A stretch of 64,000 bases of DNA from Billgrantia campisalis (GCF_022341425.1 NZ_JABFUC010000016.1:21448-85447), one strand, 5' to 3'; counted from the stretch's first letter, positions 22,856 through 31,343 are shown. Numbers and translations are program-made. The notes: a model not told the origin generated them from the sequence alone.

Positions 22856-23021
22856 TAGGAGCCTGCCGGACTTAACGCTGACCTACTGCGAGATCCGGTC
22901 TTTCGGCCAATTTCATTCGATCTGCTTCGTTAAATAGCGGGCTATTCGCCTCATCAGATCGATAAACTTGTCTCGAAATCCAAATCTCTCGCGACGATCG
23001 GTCAAATCCGACAGGCTCCTA
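22856..23021. mobile_element. MITE-like inverted-repeat element, 162 bp, TA-flanked
   Basis: The element 22858-23019 begins GGAGCCTGCCGGACTTAACG and ends with the inverted copy GGTCAAATCCGACAGGCTCC; the terminal repeats differ at two positions in the first 17. TA flanks both sides (22856-22857 and 23020-23021) and the outer bases rebuild CTAG. IS630 is known to insert at CTAG and duplicate TA. No transposase is inside, so this fits a non-autonomous IS630/Tc1-type element. Confidence 0.75.
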
Positions 23022-24279
23022 GCCGCGGCGCTGGCCGCGCCCCCGGCTTGGCCAGCAGCAGCTGGCAGGTGCCGATGGTGCGCTCGGCAAAGCCTCCCTC
23101 GCAGTAGCAGAGGTAGTAGCGCCACAGGCGAATGAAACGCTCGTCGTAGCCGAGTCGGCGGACCCGCTCGAGGCTCGCCTCGAAGCGGTGGCGCCACTCG
23201 CGCAGGGTGCGCGCGTAATGGGGGCCGATCTCGTCCAGGGCCAGCACATTGAGCGAGGTGCGCCGGGCCAGGCCGTCGAGCAGAGCGCGGTGGGAAGGCA
23301 GAAAGCCCCCGGGAAAGACATGGCGCTTGATAAAGTCCATCTCCCGCTTGGCCGCCTCGAAGCGCTGGTCGCGAATGGTGATCGCCTGCAGCATGGCCAG
23401 GCCGTCGTCGGTCAGCAGCCGGTCGAGCGTGGCCAGGTAGGTGTCCAGGTACTGATGGCCCACCGCCTCGACCATCTCCACCGAGATCAGTCGATCGAAG
23501 CGTCCTTGGAGCTCCCGATAGTCCTGCCGCAGTAGGGTGATGCGCTCGCCCAGTCCCTCCTCCTCGATACGCCGGGCGACATGCTCGTGCTGCTCGGCGG
23601 AGATGGTGGTGGTGGTGACCCGGCAGCCCCGGGTCTTCGCCGCATGGATGGCCAGCCCGCCCCAGCCGGTGCCGATCTCCAGCAGATGGTGTTCGGGGCG
23701 AACGTCCAGTGCCTCCAGCATCACCTCGAGCTTATGGGTGGAGGCCTCCTCCAGGCTCGCCTCGGCATGCGGGAAGAGGGCGCTGGAGTACATGCGATGC
23801 TCGCCGTCGAGAAAGGTGGCGAACAGCTCGTTGCCGATGTCGTAGTGGGCCGCGATATGGCGCCGTGCGCCGCGCCGCGTATTGCGCCGCAGGGCGTTGA
23901 ACGCGCCGAGCAGCCAGCGGCCGACCCGCGCGGTGCCGTTTTCCAGCTCGCCGTTGACCCGCTCGAGGTTGAGGGCGAACAGCCGGATCAGCGCCACCAG
24001 GTCGTCGGCGTCCCAGTCGCCGTCGATATAGGCCTCGGCGGCCCCCACGCTGCCGCCCAGCGCCAGGCGTCGCCAGGCCCGGGGGCGGCGCACCACCAGC
24101 GTCACCCGTAGCGGGCCATCCTGGCCCAGATGGTAGCACCGGCTACCCTCGATCAGGGTGATCCTGCCCCCCTCCAGACGCTGCAGCTGGGCCAGCAGCC
24201 GGGGTCGCAGCCAGCGGGTGAGGCGGTCGGTCTCTTCCGCCAGGGGGCGGGTGGTGCTAGCAGAGCGCAGGGTGTTCAC
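23002..24279 (-). CDS. cfa: Cyclopropane-fatty-acyl-phospholipid synthase-like SAM methyltransferase
   Basis: 425 residues (family about 380-430). The SAM-binding motif LLEIGTGWGGLAIHAA lies near residue 205, and downstream motifs are DRLISVEMVEAVGHQYL and FIKRHVFPGGFLPS. The family methylates unsaturated phospholipid acyl chains at the inner-membrane surface, making cyclopropane or related branched products. The start overlaps the DUF1365 stop by 4 bp (ATGA). The last codons and stop lie inside the inserted MITE, so the natural C-terminus has been replaced by GACRI. Neighbours suggest a role in photo-oxidative lipid modification rather than ordinary stationary-phase Cfa. Confidence 0.88.
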   Translation of the reverse strand: MNTLRSASTTRPLAEETDRLTRWLRPRLLAQLQRLEGGRITLIEGSRCYHLGQDGPLRVTLVVRRPRAWRRLALGGSVGAAEAYIDGDWDADDLVALIRLFALNLERVNGELENGTARVGRWLLGAFNALRRNTRRGARRHIAAHYDIGNELFATFLDGEHRMYSSALFPHAEASLEEASTHKLEVMLEALDVRPEHHLLEIGTGWGGLAIHAAKTRGCRVTTTTISAEQHEHVARRIEEEGLGERITLLRQDYRELQGRFDRLISVEMVEAVGHQYLDTYLATLDRLLTDDGLAMLQAITIRDQRFEAAKREMDFIKRHVFPGGFLPSHRALLDGLARRTSLNVLALDEIGPHYARTLREWRHRFEASLERVRRLGYDERFIRLWRYYLCYCEGGFAERTIGTCQLLLAKPGARPAPRLGACRI

Positions 24280-25067
24280 GATGAACCCTCCTTACGGGAT
24301 CTCGGGGCGGGGCCGGGGTGGTCGTGGATCGGAACCCCCTTGGCCCACAGACGCAGCGCCTCGAGGTGGATGGCGGCGCGGCTCTTGAGGTTCATCCAGG
24401 GCTGGCGGGCCAGGGTGCTCAGCAGCACCCGGCGGGTCGCCGGGCGGGCGGTCAGGGTCAGGGTGGCGTCGAAGTGGCAGGCCTCGCCCTGCCAGGTCTC
24501 CATGTGCATCAGCAGCCGCTCGCCGGGGGTGTTGAAGCGCCAGCGGTAGGCCATGTCCATGGGGTTGAAGGGGGAGACATGCATTGCCTTGGCGAATGTC
24601 GCTTCGTGGCGGTGCCGGCTCGGCTCCACCGCGCAGGCGTAGCGGACACGCTCGCCCCAGGGGGTGTTGGTGACCTCGGCGAGCAGGGCTCGCAGCGCCC
24701 CCTGGTGATCGTGGAGGTAGTAGAACGATACCGGGTTGAAGCCGCTGCCCAGGGTGCGCAGCTGGGTCAGCAGGCAAACGCGCCCAGCGGGGGCGCTACC
24801 CAGCTGGCGAGCCACGGCGTCACGGGCCACGTCGGCCAGCGGCCGGTCGTGGGACGCCGACTGGTCTTTGAGATGGTCCTCGCGGCGAAAGCGGGCCAAG
24901 GCCGGGCGCCGGGCGCTGAAGCCGGGCACCCCGTCGAACAGTGCGGGCAGCTCGTCGAGGTCCAGCCAGGCCATCCAGACCCCGTAGCGAAAGGCGTGCT
25001 CACGGGGCAGGAAGCGACGATGGCGCAGCGTCCCGCGATAGATGCGTGAGCGGGGCGTATCGCTCAT
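24276..25067 (-). CDS. DUF1365 family protein
   Basis: 263 residues from ATG 25067 (MSDTPRSRIYRGTLRHRRF). Typical DUF1365 blocks are present: FRYGVWMAWLDLDEL, LGSGFNPVSFYYLHD, NTPWGERVRY, and KAMHVSPFNPMDMAYRWRF. No biochemical function is firmly known to me. The family nearly always sits between a flavin amine oxidase and a cyclopropane-synthase-like gene, and has been linked to singlet-oxygen response and furan fatty acid synthesis in Rhodobacter. Both ends overlap neighbours by 4 bp, implying tight coupling. Confidence 0.9.
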   Translation of the reverse strand: MSDTPRSRIYRGTLRHRRFLPREHAFRYGVWMAWLDLDELPALFDGVPGFSARRPALARFRREDHLKDQSASHDRPLADVARDAVARQLGSAPAGRVCLLTQLRTLGSGFNPVSFYYLHDHQGALRALLAEVTNTPWGERVRYACAVEPSRHRHEATFAKAMHVSPFNPMDMAYRWRFNTPGERLLMHMETWQGEACHFDATLTLTARPATRRVLLSTLARQPWMNLKSRAAIHLEALRLWAKGVPIHDHPGPAPRSRKEGSS

Positions 25068-26413
25068 GGCGTGGTCTCCAGCGCTGCCCCGGCGGGGGCG
25101 GTCCGTGGCGGCAGCGCTTCGTCGCAGCCCAGGGCCCGGGCCACCCGCAGCGCGCTCCATACCCCGTCCTCGTGGAAGCCGTTGCGCCAGTAGGCGCCGC
25201 AGAAGTGGGTCCGGCCAGCGCCACCCGAGATCTCGCCGTGGCGAGCCTGGGCGGCATGACCGGCCAGGGTGAACTGGGGGTGGGCGTAGCGGAAGCGGCC
25301 CAGCACCCTGGTCGGGTCGATGGCGGCGCTGTCGTTGAGCGTCACGCAGAAGGTGTGCGGGGCGTCGAGGCGCTGCAGGATGTTCATGTCGTAGGTCACC
25401 GAGACCCGGGCGCTTTCGCCGCGGCCGTCGAGGCGGTAGTTCCAGCTCGCCCAGGCACGGCGGCGGCGGGGCAGCAGGCGGGTGTCGGTATGCAGCACCA
25501 CGTCGTTGTCGCGGTAGGGCAGCGCGCCGAGAATCTCGCGTTCGCTCGGGGTGGCGTCATCGAGCAGCGCCAGCGCCTGGTCGGCGTGACAGGCCAGCAC
25601 CACCTGATCGAAGGTCTCGATGCCTCGCGGCGTGCGCAGCGAGACACCGGTAACCTCGCGGCGCAGGCCGGTGACCGGGGTGGCCAGGCGGATGCGCTCG
25701 GCGTAGGGGGCGGTCAGCGCCGGCACATAGGCCCGCGAGCCGCCGACCAGGGTGTGCCACTGGGGGCGGTCGCTGACCGACAGCAGGCCGTGGTGGCGGA
25801 AGAAGCGCAGGAAGAACAGTGCCGGGAAGGCGCGCAGGTCGTGGAGGCTGGCCGACCAGATGGCGGCCCCCATGGGCAGCAGGTAGCGGGTCTGGAAGGC
25901 ATGGCCGTAGCCGCCGCTCGCCAGGTAGTCGCCCAGGGTGGTGGCGGCGTCCAGGCGCTCCTCGTCCAGGTCGCGTACGGCACGACGGTTGAAGCGCAGG
26001 ATATCGGCCAGCAGGCGGTAGAAGGCCGGGCGCAGCAGGTTGCGACGCTGGGCGAACAGGGTCGCCAGGGTGTGGCCGTTGTACTCGAAGTCGCGGTCGG
26101 TCTGGTGTACCGAGAAGCTCATCTCGGTGGGCTGGCTGGCCACCCCCAGCCGCGCCATCAGGCGCTGGAAGTGGGGGTAGGTCCAGTCGTTGAAGACGAT
26201 GAACCCGGTGTCGATGGCGTAGTGCCGGCCGTCGAGTTCGACGTCGACGGTGGCGGTGTGGCCGCCCAGTCGTTGGCCGGCCTCGAACAGCGTGACCTCA
26301 TGGCGGGGGCTCAGGTACCAGGCGGCCGCCATGCCGCTGATGCCGCTGCCCACCACGGCGATGCGCTGGGGGGGCTCCGGCTGGTGGCGCAGGGGAAGGC
26401 AGGGCGCGTTCAT
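25064..26413 (-). CDS. FAD-dependent amine-oxidase-like oxidoreductase
   Basis: 449 residues. A dinucleotide-binding motif IAVVGSGISGMAAAWYLS is at about 20-37, followed by LFEAGQRLGGHTATVDVE and DTGFIVFNDWTYPHFQRL. FAD-binding C-terminal residues are near HFCGAYWRNGFHEDGVWS. This is the flavin amine oxidase found next to DUF1365 and Cfa-like genes. By context it may be a desaturase or oxidase acting on lipid substrates; true amine oxidation is not supported. ATGA overlaps occur at both ends. Confidence 0.88.
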   Translation of the reverse strand: MNAPCLPLRHQPEPPQRIAVVGSGISGMAAAWYLSPRHEVTLFEAGQRLGGHTATVDVELDGRHYAIDTGFIVFNDWTYPHFQRLMARLGVASQPTEMSFSVHQTDRDFEYNGHTLATLFAQRRNLLRPAFYRLLADILRFNRRAVRDLDEERLDAATTLGDYLASGGYGHAFQTRYLLPMGAAIWSASLHDLRAFPALFFLRFFRHHGLLSVSDRPQWHTLVGGSRAYVPALTAPYAERIRLATPVTGLRREVTGVSLRTPRGIETFDQVVLACHADQALALLDDATPSEREILGALPYRDNDVVLHTDTRLLPRRRRAWASWNYRLDGRGESARVSVTYDMNILQRLDAPHTFCVTLNDSAAIDPTRVLGRFRYAHPQFTLAGHAAQARHGEISGGAGRTHFCGAYWRNGFHEDGVWSALRVARALGCDEALPPRTAPAGAALETTP

Positions 26414-27198
26414 GGGTGGGCCTCCGTGGCCGGTGAGCGGGACAGGCGCCGGCCGAGCCGCAGGCGCAGCCCGGGGGGCAGAATGCCGAGCAGTCGCAGC
26501 GGCAGTGTGAAGCGACGGGGAAAGTGGATGTCCAGCCGGCGCTTTGCCAGCCCGGTGAGAATGGCCTCTGCCGCCGCGTCGGCCGGGATGCGCATGGGCA
26601 TGGGGAAATCGTTGCGCGCGGTCAACGGGGTCTCGACGAAGCCGGGGTGGATCAGGCTCACGTCGATGCCCTCGGCGTGGAGGTCCAGTCGCAGCGACTC
26701 GAGAAAGTGGCTGAGCGCCGCCTTGGAGGCGCCGTAGGCCTCGGCGCGGGGCAGCGGCAGATAGGCCGCGGCGCTGGAGGTGGCGGCGAGCAGCGGTCGC
26801 ATGCCCTCGGTGCGGGCCCGGCGCAGCAGCGGCAGGGCCGCCTCGAGGCAGTAGGTGGCGCCGAAGAAGTTGACGGCGAAGACCCGCTCCACCAGCTCGA
26901 CGTCGAAGTCCTGGGCCTCCAGGTATTCGCAGGTGCCGGCGTTGAGCAGCGCCAGGTCGAGGCCGCCGAAGGCCTCGGCGAGTCGCTCGCCGGCACGGGC
27001 GACGGCCTGCCGGTCGGTCACGTCCAGCGGCAGCGGTAGGGCGTTGTCGAATTCCGCGGCGAGCGCCGCCAGCTCGCGCTCTCCCCGTGCGCTGAGGGCG
27101 ACCCGGTGGCCCTGTTCCAGCAGGCGCCGGGCCAGGGTGCGACCGATGCCGGAGGTGGCGCCGGTCAACCAGACACGTTGGGGGACGGGTGAGGACAT
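26410..27198 (-). CDS. Short-chain dehydrogenase/reductase
   Basis: 262 residues of the classical SDR fold. The cofactor motif TGATSGIGRTLARRLLEQG lies at the N-terminus, an NAG-type segment (LLNAGTCEYL) follows, and the active site is Ser in AATSSAAAYL with YGASK. The Arg after the glycine motif suggests NADPH, but this is not certain. Substrate unknown. It overlaps the oxidoreductase start by 4 bp within the eight-gene run. Confidence 0.9.
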   Translation of the reverse strand: MSSPVPQRVWLTGATSGIGRTLARRLLEQGHRVALSARGERELAALAAEFDNALPLPLDVTDRQAVARAGERLAEAFGGLDLALLNAGTCEYLEAQDFDVELVERVFAVNFFGATYCLEAALPLLRRARTEGMRPLLAATSSAAAYLPLPRAEAYGASKAALSHFLESLRLDLHAEGIDVSLIHPGFVETPLTARNDFPMPMRIPADAAAEAILTGLAKRRLDIHFPRRFTLPLRLLGILPPGLRLRLGRRLSRSPATEAHP

Positions 27199-27257
27199 GC
27201 AGCCTCCAGTTCAGTGGCGGGCGTTCCGCCGGTTTGCTGGCGGCCACCCTGGCCGCA

Positions 27258-27695
27258 CTAGCCGAATCGTCGTTTCAACTGTCGAATCACCCCGCCGAGC
27301 AGCGGCAGGCGCTCATAGAGCAGGGCGCCGACATCGAAGTAGTCGCGGTGGCAGGCCACCTTGCCGCTGCCGTCGGCGGCGAAGCGCAGCCGGGAACAGC
27401 CCTCGACCTGTATCTCACGCCCCTTTGCCAGTCGCGGGTGGGTCAGGTGCAGGGTCCAGGTGGCGAAGGCGGTATCGCCGAGGCGCTGCCGTTCATGGAA
27501 GCGGAATCGACACGCCGTCACATTCTCGTACAGGCTGGCGAAGTAGCGTTCCAGCGCCTCTGTTCCCTCAATTCGGTGGAGCGGGTCGATAAACACGACG
27601 TCGGAAGTATAGAACCTGTAGAGCTCTTCTGTACAGCTCTTGTCAAGATTATTGAAGAAGCCGCAGAAGGCTTCCAGGTGCGGGTCCTGGTCCAT
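27258..27695 (-). CDS. NTF2-like (SnoaL-type) protein
   Basis: 145 residues with the cone-shaped alpha+beta pattern of the NTF2 superfamily: an N-terminal helix (FNNLDKSCTEELYRFYTSDV), then VVFIDPLHRIEGTEALERYF and CHRDYFDVGALLYERLP. It could be a small enzyme or a ligand-binding partner. It is 30 bp downstream of phrB and 59 bp upstream of the SDR gene. Homologues travel with the same light-responsive cluster; no activity is assigned. Confidence 0.8.
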   Translation of the reverse strand: MDQDPHLEAFCGFFNNLDKSCTEELYRFYTSDVVFIDPLHRIEGTEALERYFASLYENVTACRFRFHERQRLGDTAFATWTLHLTHPRLAKGREIQVEGCSRLRFAADGSGKVACHRDYFDVGALLYERLPLLGGVIRQLKRRFG

Positions 27696-27725
27696 GGGGA
27701 GTCGCTCTCGACGTGGGGGTGGGTG

Positions 27726-29150
27726 TCAGCCGGCCTTGAGTGACGCGAAGGCGTCCAGGGCGCGGGTCCGGGCCGCCCTGTGATCGACGATCGGCGGCGG
27801 ATAGCCAAGCTCGCGCAGCCGGTCGCGGGGTGGGGCGTGGCGCGCCTTCGCCGGCAGCGCGGCCAGTTCGGGCAACCACTCGGCGAGGAAGCGGCCGTTG
27901 GGGTCGAAGCGCCGCGACTGGGTGGTGGGGTTGAAGATGCGGAAATAGGGAGCGGCATCGGTGCCGGTGGAGGCGGCCCACTGCCAGCCGCCGTTGTTGG
28001 CGCAGAATTCGCCGTCCACCAGGTGGCGCAGGAAGAAGGCCTCGCCGCGGCGCCAGTCGATCAGCAGGTGCTTGGCGAGAAACATGGCGGTGATCATGCG
28101 CAGCCGGTTATGCATCCAGCCGGTGGCCACCAGCTGGCGCATGGCGGCATCGACGATCGGGTAGCCGGTGCGGCCCTCGCACCAGGCGGCAAAGCCGGCC
28201 TCGTCGTCGCGCCAGGCGAGCCGCTCGGTGTGGACCTGAAAGGCGCGGTGGCGACACACCCGAGGGAAGCCGAAGGCGATGTGCTGGTAGAACTCGCGCC
28301 ATACCAGCTCGTTGACCCAGGCGGCGAGGCCGGGGTCGCCCTCGGTCAGGCGGCCGTTGTTCTCGGTCAGCACCGCCTGCAGGCACTGGCGATGGGAGAG
28401 CATGCCCAGCGCCAGGTAGGGAGAGAGCTCACTGGTGCCGCGGATCGCCGGCATATCGCGCTGCTCGGCGTAGTGGCGGGCGCGAAAGCGCAGGAAGCGC
28501 TCGAGCCGGTCGGCGGCCGGGCCCTCGCCGGCGGGCCACTGGCGGCCGTCGATGGGGGTGTCCTCCAGCGCGGGCAGCGCGGGCAGCGCGGGCAGTGCAT
28601 CGGCGGCTATGGGCAGGTGCGCCTGGGGGGCGGGGGTGTCGTGCAGCGCCAGCCGTTCGCCACTCAGCCGGCGATGCCAGGCGCGGCTGAAGGGGGTGAA
28701 GACACCGTAGACGTCGCCCTTGCCGGTCAGCAGCTCGCCGGGGGCGAAGGCCACGCGGTCGTGGTGGCCCCAGGCGCCGAGCCCCGCCCCCTGAAAGGCC
28801 TCGACCACGGCGCGGTCGCGGGTGACCTCATCCAGGGGGTACTCGTGGTTGAAATGCAGCCCCGCGGCGCCGAGCTCCCGGGCGATGGCCAGCAGCGCCG
28901 CCGGGGCCTGGGCGAAGTCGTTGAGGTCGCGGTGCAGCAGCGGGATATTGAGCCCGGCCAGGGCCTCGCCCAGCGCCGCCACCCCGCGGTGCCAGAAGTC
29001 CAGCTTGTTGGCGCCGTGGCCGTGGCGCCGCCAGTGGGGCAGGCAGCGCAGGAAGACCGCCACCACCGGCCCCTGTCTCGCGGCGGCGGCCAGGGCGGCG
29101 TTGTCGGCGAGGCGCAGGTCGCTGCGAAACCACATCAGAACGGGAGGCAT
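27726..29150 (-). CDS. phrB: Deoxyribodipyrimidine photolyase (CPD photolyase)
   Basis: PhrB, 474 residues (E. coli 472), which repairs cyclobutane pyrimidine dimers with blue light. The antenna domain starts VLMWFRSDLRLADNAAL. The FAD domain contains GRTGYPIVDAAMRQLVATGW, MHNRLRMITAMFLAKHLLIDW and GGWQWAASTGTDAAPYF, with the tryptophans expected for electron transfer. Its position directly after the MerR regulator is typical of light-induced photolyase operons. Confidence 0.96.
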   Translation of the reverse strand: MPPVLMWFRSDLRLADNAALAAAARQGPVVAVFLRCLPHWRRHGHGANKLDFWHRGVAALGEALAGLNIPLLHRDLNDFAQAPAALLAIARELGAAGLHFNHEYPLDEVTRDRAVVEAFQGAGLGAWGHHDRVAFAPGELLTGKGDVYGVFTPFSRAWHRRLSGERLALHDTPAPQAHLPIAADALPALPALPALEDTPIDGRQWPAGEGPAADRLERFLRFRARHYAEQRDMPAIRGTSELSPYLALGMLSHRQCLQAVLTENNGRLTEGDPGLAAWVNELVWREFYQHIAFGFPRVCRHRAFQVHTERLAWRDDEAGFAAWCEGRTGYPIVDAAMRQLVATGWMHNRLRMITAMFLAKHLLIDWRRGEAFFLRHLVDGEFCANNGGWQWAASTGTDAAPYFRIFNPTTQSRRFDPNGRFLAEWLPELAALPAKARHAPPRDRLRELGYPPPIVDHRAARTRALDAFASLKAG

Positions 29151-29195
29151 AGCGGCTCCTCGGGCGCGGCGGTGATGGGGTGGCGTGGAGCGGTG

Positions 29196-30110
29196 TCACG
29201 CCTCTCGCAGTAGCGGGCCAAGCTGGGCGATGGCCTGGGGCAGGTCATCGCCGAGCAGCGCCACCTGGCTGGCCTTCAGGTCGCTGTGGCGGATCCGTGC
29301 CACCGGCCCGCACAGCGCCAGCGGTACCTCCAACTGCTCCGCCAGGCGCGGCAGCTGGCGGCGGATCAGGTCGGCGCGTTCGGCGCGTCCGCTGGCCAGC
29401 AGCAGGGCCGAGGCCCGCAGTCGCTCCGCCGCCAGCGGCAGTTCGCCGAGGGGCAGGGGGGCATCGAACAGCTGGATATGGTAGCCGGCGTCGCTGGCGG
29501 CCAGGGCCGCCAGCAGCAGCCACAGCGGTCCCGGGTCGTCGGGCAGCGGGGTAAGCAGCAGCCGTGGCCCCTGGCTCGCCAGGTTGGCGTGATAGAGCCG
29601 GGTGCCGATGCGGGTGCGCAGGAAGGCTTCCAGGCATCGGCGCTGCAGGGTGGCGCCGAGCTGGTCGTCCCACTGCTCCTCCAGCTCGCGCACGGCCGGC
29701 TGCCACAGCTCGACCAGGCAGGTGGTCACCGGGTAGAGGGCCAGGCCCTGGTTGAACAGGGCCTCCAGGCGGGCCAGGTCCAGGGCTTCCACCGCCGTGA
29801 TCAGCTGGCGGCGCTGGCTCGACCAGTCGCCGGATGCCGGCTCGGGGGCGGGGGCGACCTCCGGCTGGTCGAGCAGGTCCTTGACCTGGCTGACCGGCAC
29901 GCCGCGGTTGAGCCACTGCAGGATGCGCTCGACCCGCTCGATGTCCTCCCGGGCGTAAAGGCGATGGCCCTTGGGGGTGCGCTGCGGGCAGATCAGCCCG
30001 TAGCGGCGCTCCCAGGCGCGCAGGGTGACCGAGTTGACACCGGTGAGTCGGGACACCTCGCGTATCGGGTACAGCGGCGTGTCGGCCGGGTGGGTCGCCT
30101 TGTCGGTCAT
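29196..30110 (-). CDS. MerR-family regulator of the LitR/CarH group, apparently without B12 ligands
   Basis: 304 residues. The N-terminal winged helix-turn-helix reads YPIREVSRLTGVNSVTLRAW then ERRYGLICPQRTPKGHRLY, the WERRYG form characteristic of CarA/CarH/LitR light regulators. Residues about 100-300 resemble the helical bundle plus Rossmann-like cobalamin domain. However, the W-x9-EH motif reads W-x9-RR and no DxHxxG is seen, so adenosylcobalamin binding is unlikely. B12-independent LitR proteins in Pseudomonas use a separate photoreceptor partner. It lies directly upstream of phrB and probably regulates the cluster. Confidence 0.8.
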   Translation of the reverse strand: MTDKATHPADTPLYPIREVSRLTGVNSVTLRAWERRYGLICPQRTPKGHRLYAREDIERVERILQWLNRGVPVSQVKDLLDQPEVAPAPEPASGDWSSQRRQLITAVEALDLARLEALFNQGLALYPVTTCLVELWQPAVRELEEQWDDQLGATLQRRCLEAFLRTRIGTRLYHANLASQGPRLLLTPLPDDPGPLWLLLAALAASDAGYHIQLFDAPLPLGELPLAAERLRASALLLASGRAERADLIRRQLPRLAEQLEVPLALCGPVARIRHSDLKASQVALLGDDLPQAIAQLGPLLREA

Positions 30111-30188
30111 GCTGCATTTGCCTCCTGGTTGGGCGGGACCGAACGCCTCCGCCTGTCGTCGCCTGGGTGCGGGCGGTATCGCCCTTGG

Positions 30189-30226
30189 ATATCGCGATAT
30201 TGTACACCACTCAGGCGCTGTACAAG
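30189..30226 (-). promoter_or_regulatory. Palindromic operator and candidate promoter upstream of the MerR gene
   Basis: A perfect inverted repeat TTGTACA (30200-30206), 12 bp, TGTACAA (30219-30225) lies about 90 bp before the regulator start. On the minus strand it reads as a -35-like TTGTAC and a -10-like TACAAT separated by only 15 bp, a spacing that would favour activator or repressor control. An adjoining 12-bp palindrome ATATCGCGATAT covers 30189-30200. I infer a binding site for the LitR-like protein. Confidence 0.6.
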
Positions 30227-30273
30227 TGCCGCCTGGGCGTGGTCGCCGGCCGAGTATTCACCGGCTGGCGGCG

Positions 30274-31308
30274 TCAGTTGCCGTTGATCAGCGCCTGGCC
30301 GAGGTGGTAGCCCGAGAGCCAGGCATCCTCGACGCGGGGGCCGCGCCAGCCGTCGCCGCACAGCGCCAGGCCGCCGGCCCCGCGCCGGTAGTCGCGGTTG
30401 ATCGCCTCGCCGCTGGCGAAGACGTCGGGTTGGGCATAGCGCCAGCGGTGGGCCCCCGTTTCGCTGGGGGCGGGGAGCTCCACCCCGTCGGGCAGGGCCG
30501 TGCGCAGGGCGTCGAGCAGCGCGGCCACCACCCAGGCGGCGTCGGCCTCCAGGTGCTCCTGGCTCCAGGGCAGCCTGGCCAGCAGGGTCAGGCTCTCACC
30601 CTGTTCCGCGCGCCCGGGCTTGCTGTCGTTGCGGGCCACGAAGCGCAGCGGGCCCTCGGCCGGCATGGCCGCCTGCCAGTCCTGGGGCACGCCGGGCAGG
30701 CGCGGCAGCGGTGCCGCGAGGCGCGCCCAGGCCGCCCAGCAGGGGCGCTGGATCACCCGGCGGCAGGCCTCGCCGAGCGACGCCTCGTGGGCCGCCACCA
30801 GAGACTCGGCCTGGGGCGTCGGGGCGCTCACCACTACCTGGTCGTAGGGGCCGTGGCGATGGCCGCCGTGGTCGTGCAGCCACCAGCCGGCGCTGTCCCG
30901 GGCCAGCTGGACGATGCGCGTATCGACCTGCAGCGTTAGCCCCTCGGCCAGATGGCGAGTGAGGGCGCTCATGCGCGGGGTGCCGATATAGCGGGTGCGG
31001 CCGTCATGGTGGCGGTGCCACTGCCCGGCCTCGACCCGCCAGACTCGCTGGGGCCAGGGCGCTATCTGCCCGTCACGCCGCCAGCGCTCGACTTCGCGCT
31101 GGAAGCGTTCGTCTCTTACGCTGAAGAACTGAGCGCCGATGTCCAGGCTGGCCTCCGCCAGGCGCCGGGTTGCCAGACGTCCGCCAGGGCCGCGGGACTT
31201 TTCGAACAGCGTCACTGGCCAGCCGGCCGAGTGGAGGGCCCGGGCACAGGCCAGGCCGGCGATGCCGGCGCCGATGATGGCGGTGGAACAGGGGGCCGTC
31301 TGGGTCAT
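30274..31308 (-). CDS. Renalase-like FAD-dependent oxidoreductase
   Basis: 344 residues. FAD-binding starts at TAIIGAGIAGLACARALH, followed by LFEKSRGPGGRLATRRL and LDIGAQFFSVRDERFQREV. These match bacterial renalase-type proteins, which oxidise non-productive dihydro isomers of NAD(P)H. GTPRMSALTRHLAEGL is also shared. It is the first gene of the minus-strand run ending at cfa and is divergent from the TIGR01777 gene. A role in clearing damaged pyridine nucleotides under photo-oxidative stress would fit but is inference. Confidence 0.78.
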   Translation of the reverse strand: MTQTAPCSTAIIGAGIAGLACARALHSAGWPVTLFEKSRGPGGRLATRRLAEASLDIGAQFFSVRDERFQREVERWRRDGQIAPWPQRVWRVEAGQWHRHHDGRTRYIGTPRMSALTRHLAEGLTLQVDTRIVQLARDSAGWWLHDHGGHRHGPYDQVVVSAPTPQAESLVAAHEASLGEACRRVIQRPCWAAWARLAAPLPRLPGVPQDWQAAMPAEGPLRFVARNDSKPGRAEQGESLTLLARLPWSQEHLEADAAWVVAALLDALRTALPDGVELPAPSETGAHRWRYAQPDVFASGEAINRDYRRGAGGLALCGDGWRGPRVEDAWLSGYHLGQALINGN

Positions 31309-31343
31309 GGGGCCTCACGCAGAGAAGCGGCTTTTCCGCTAGA

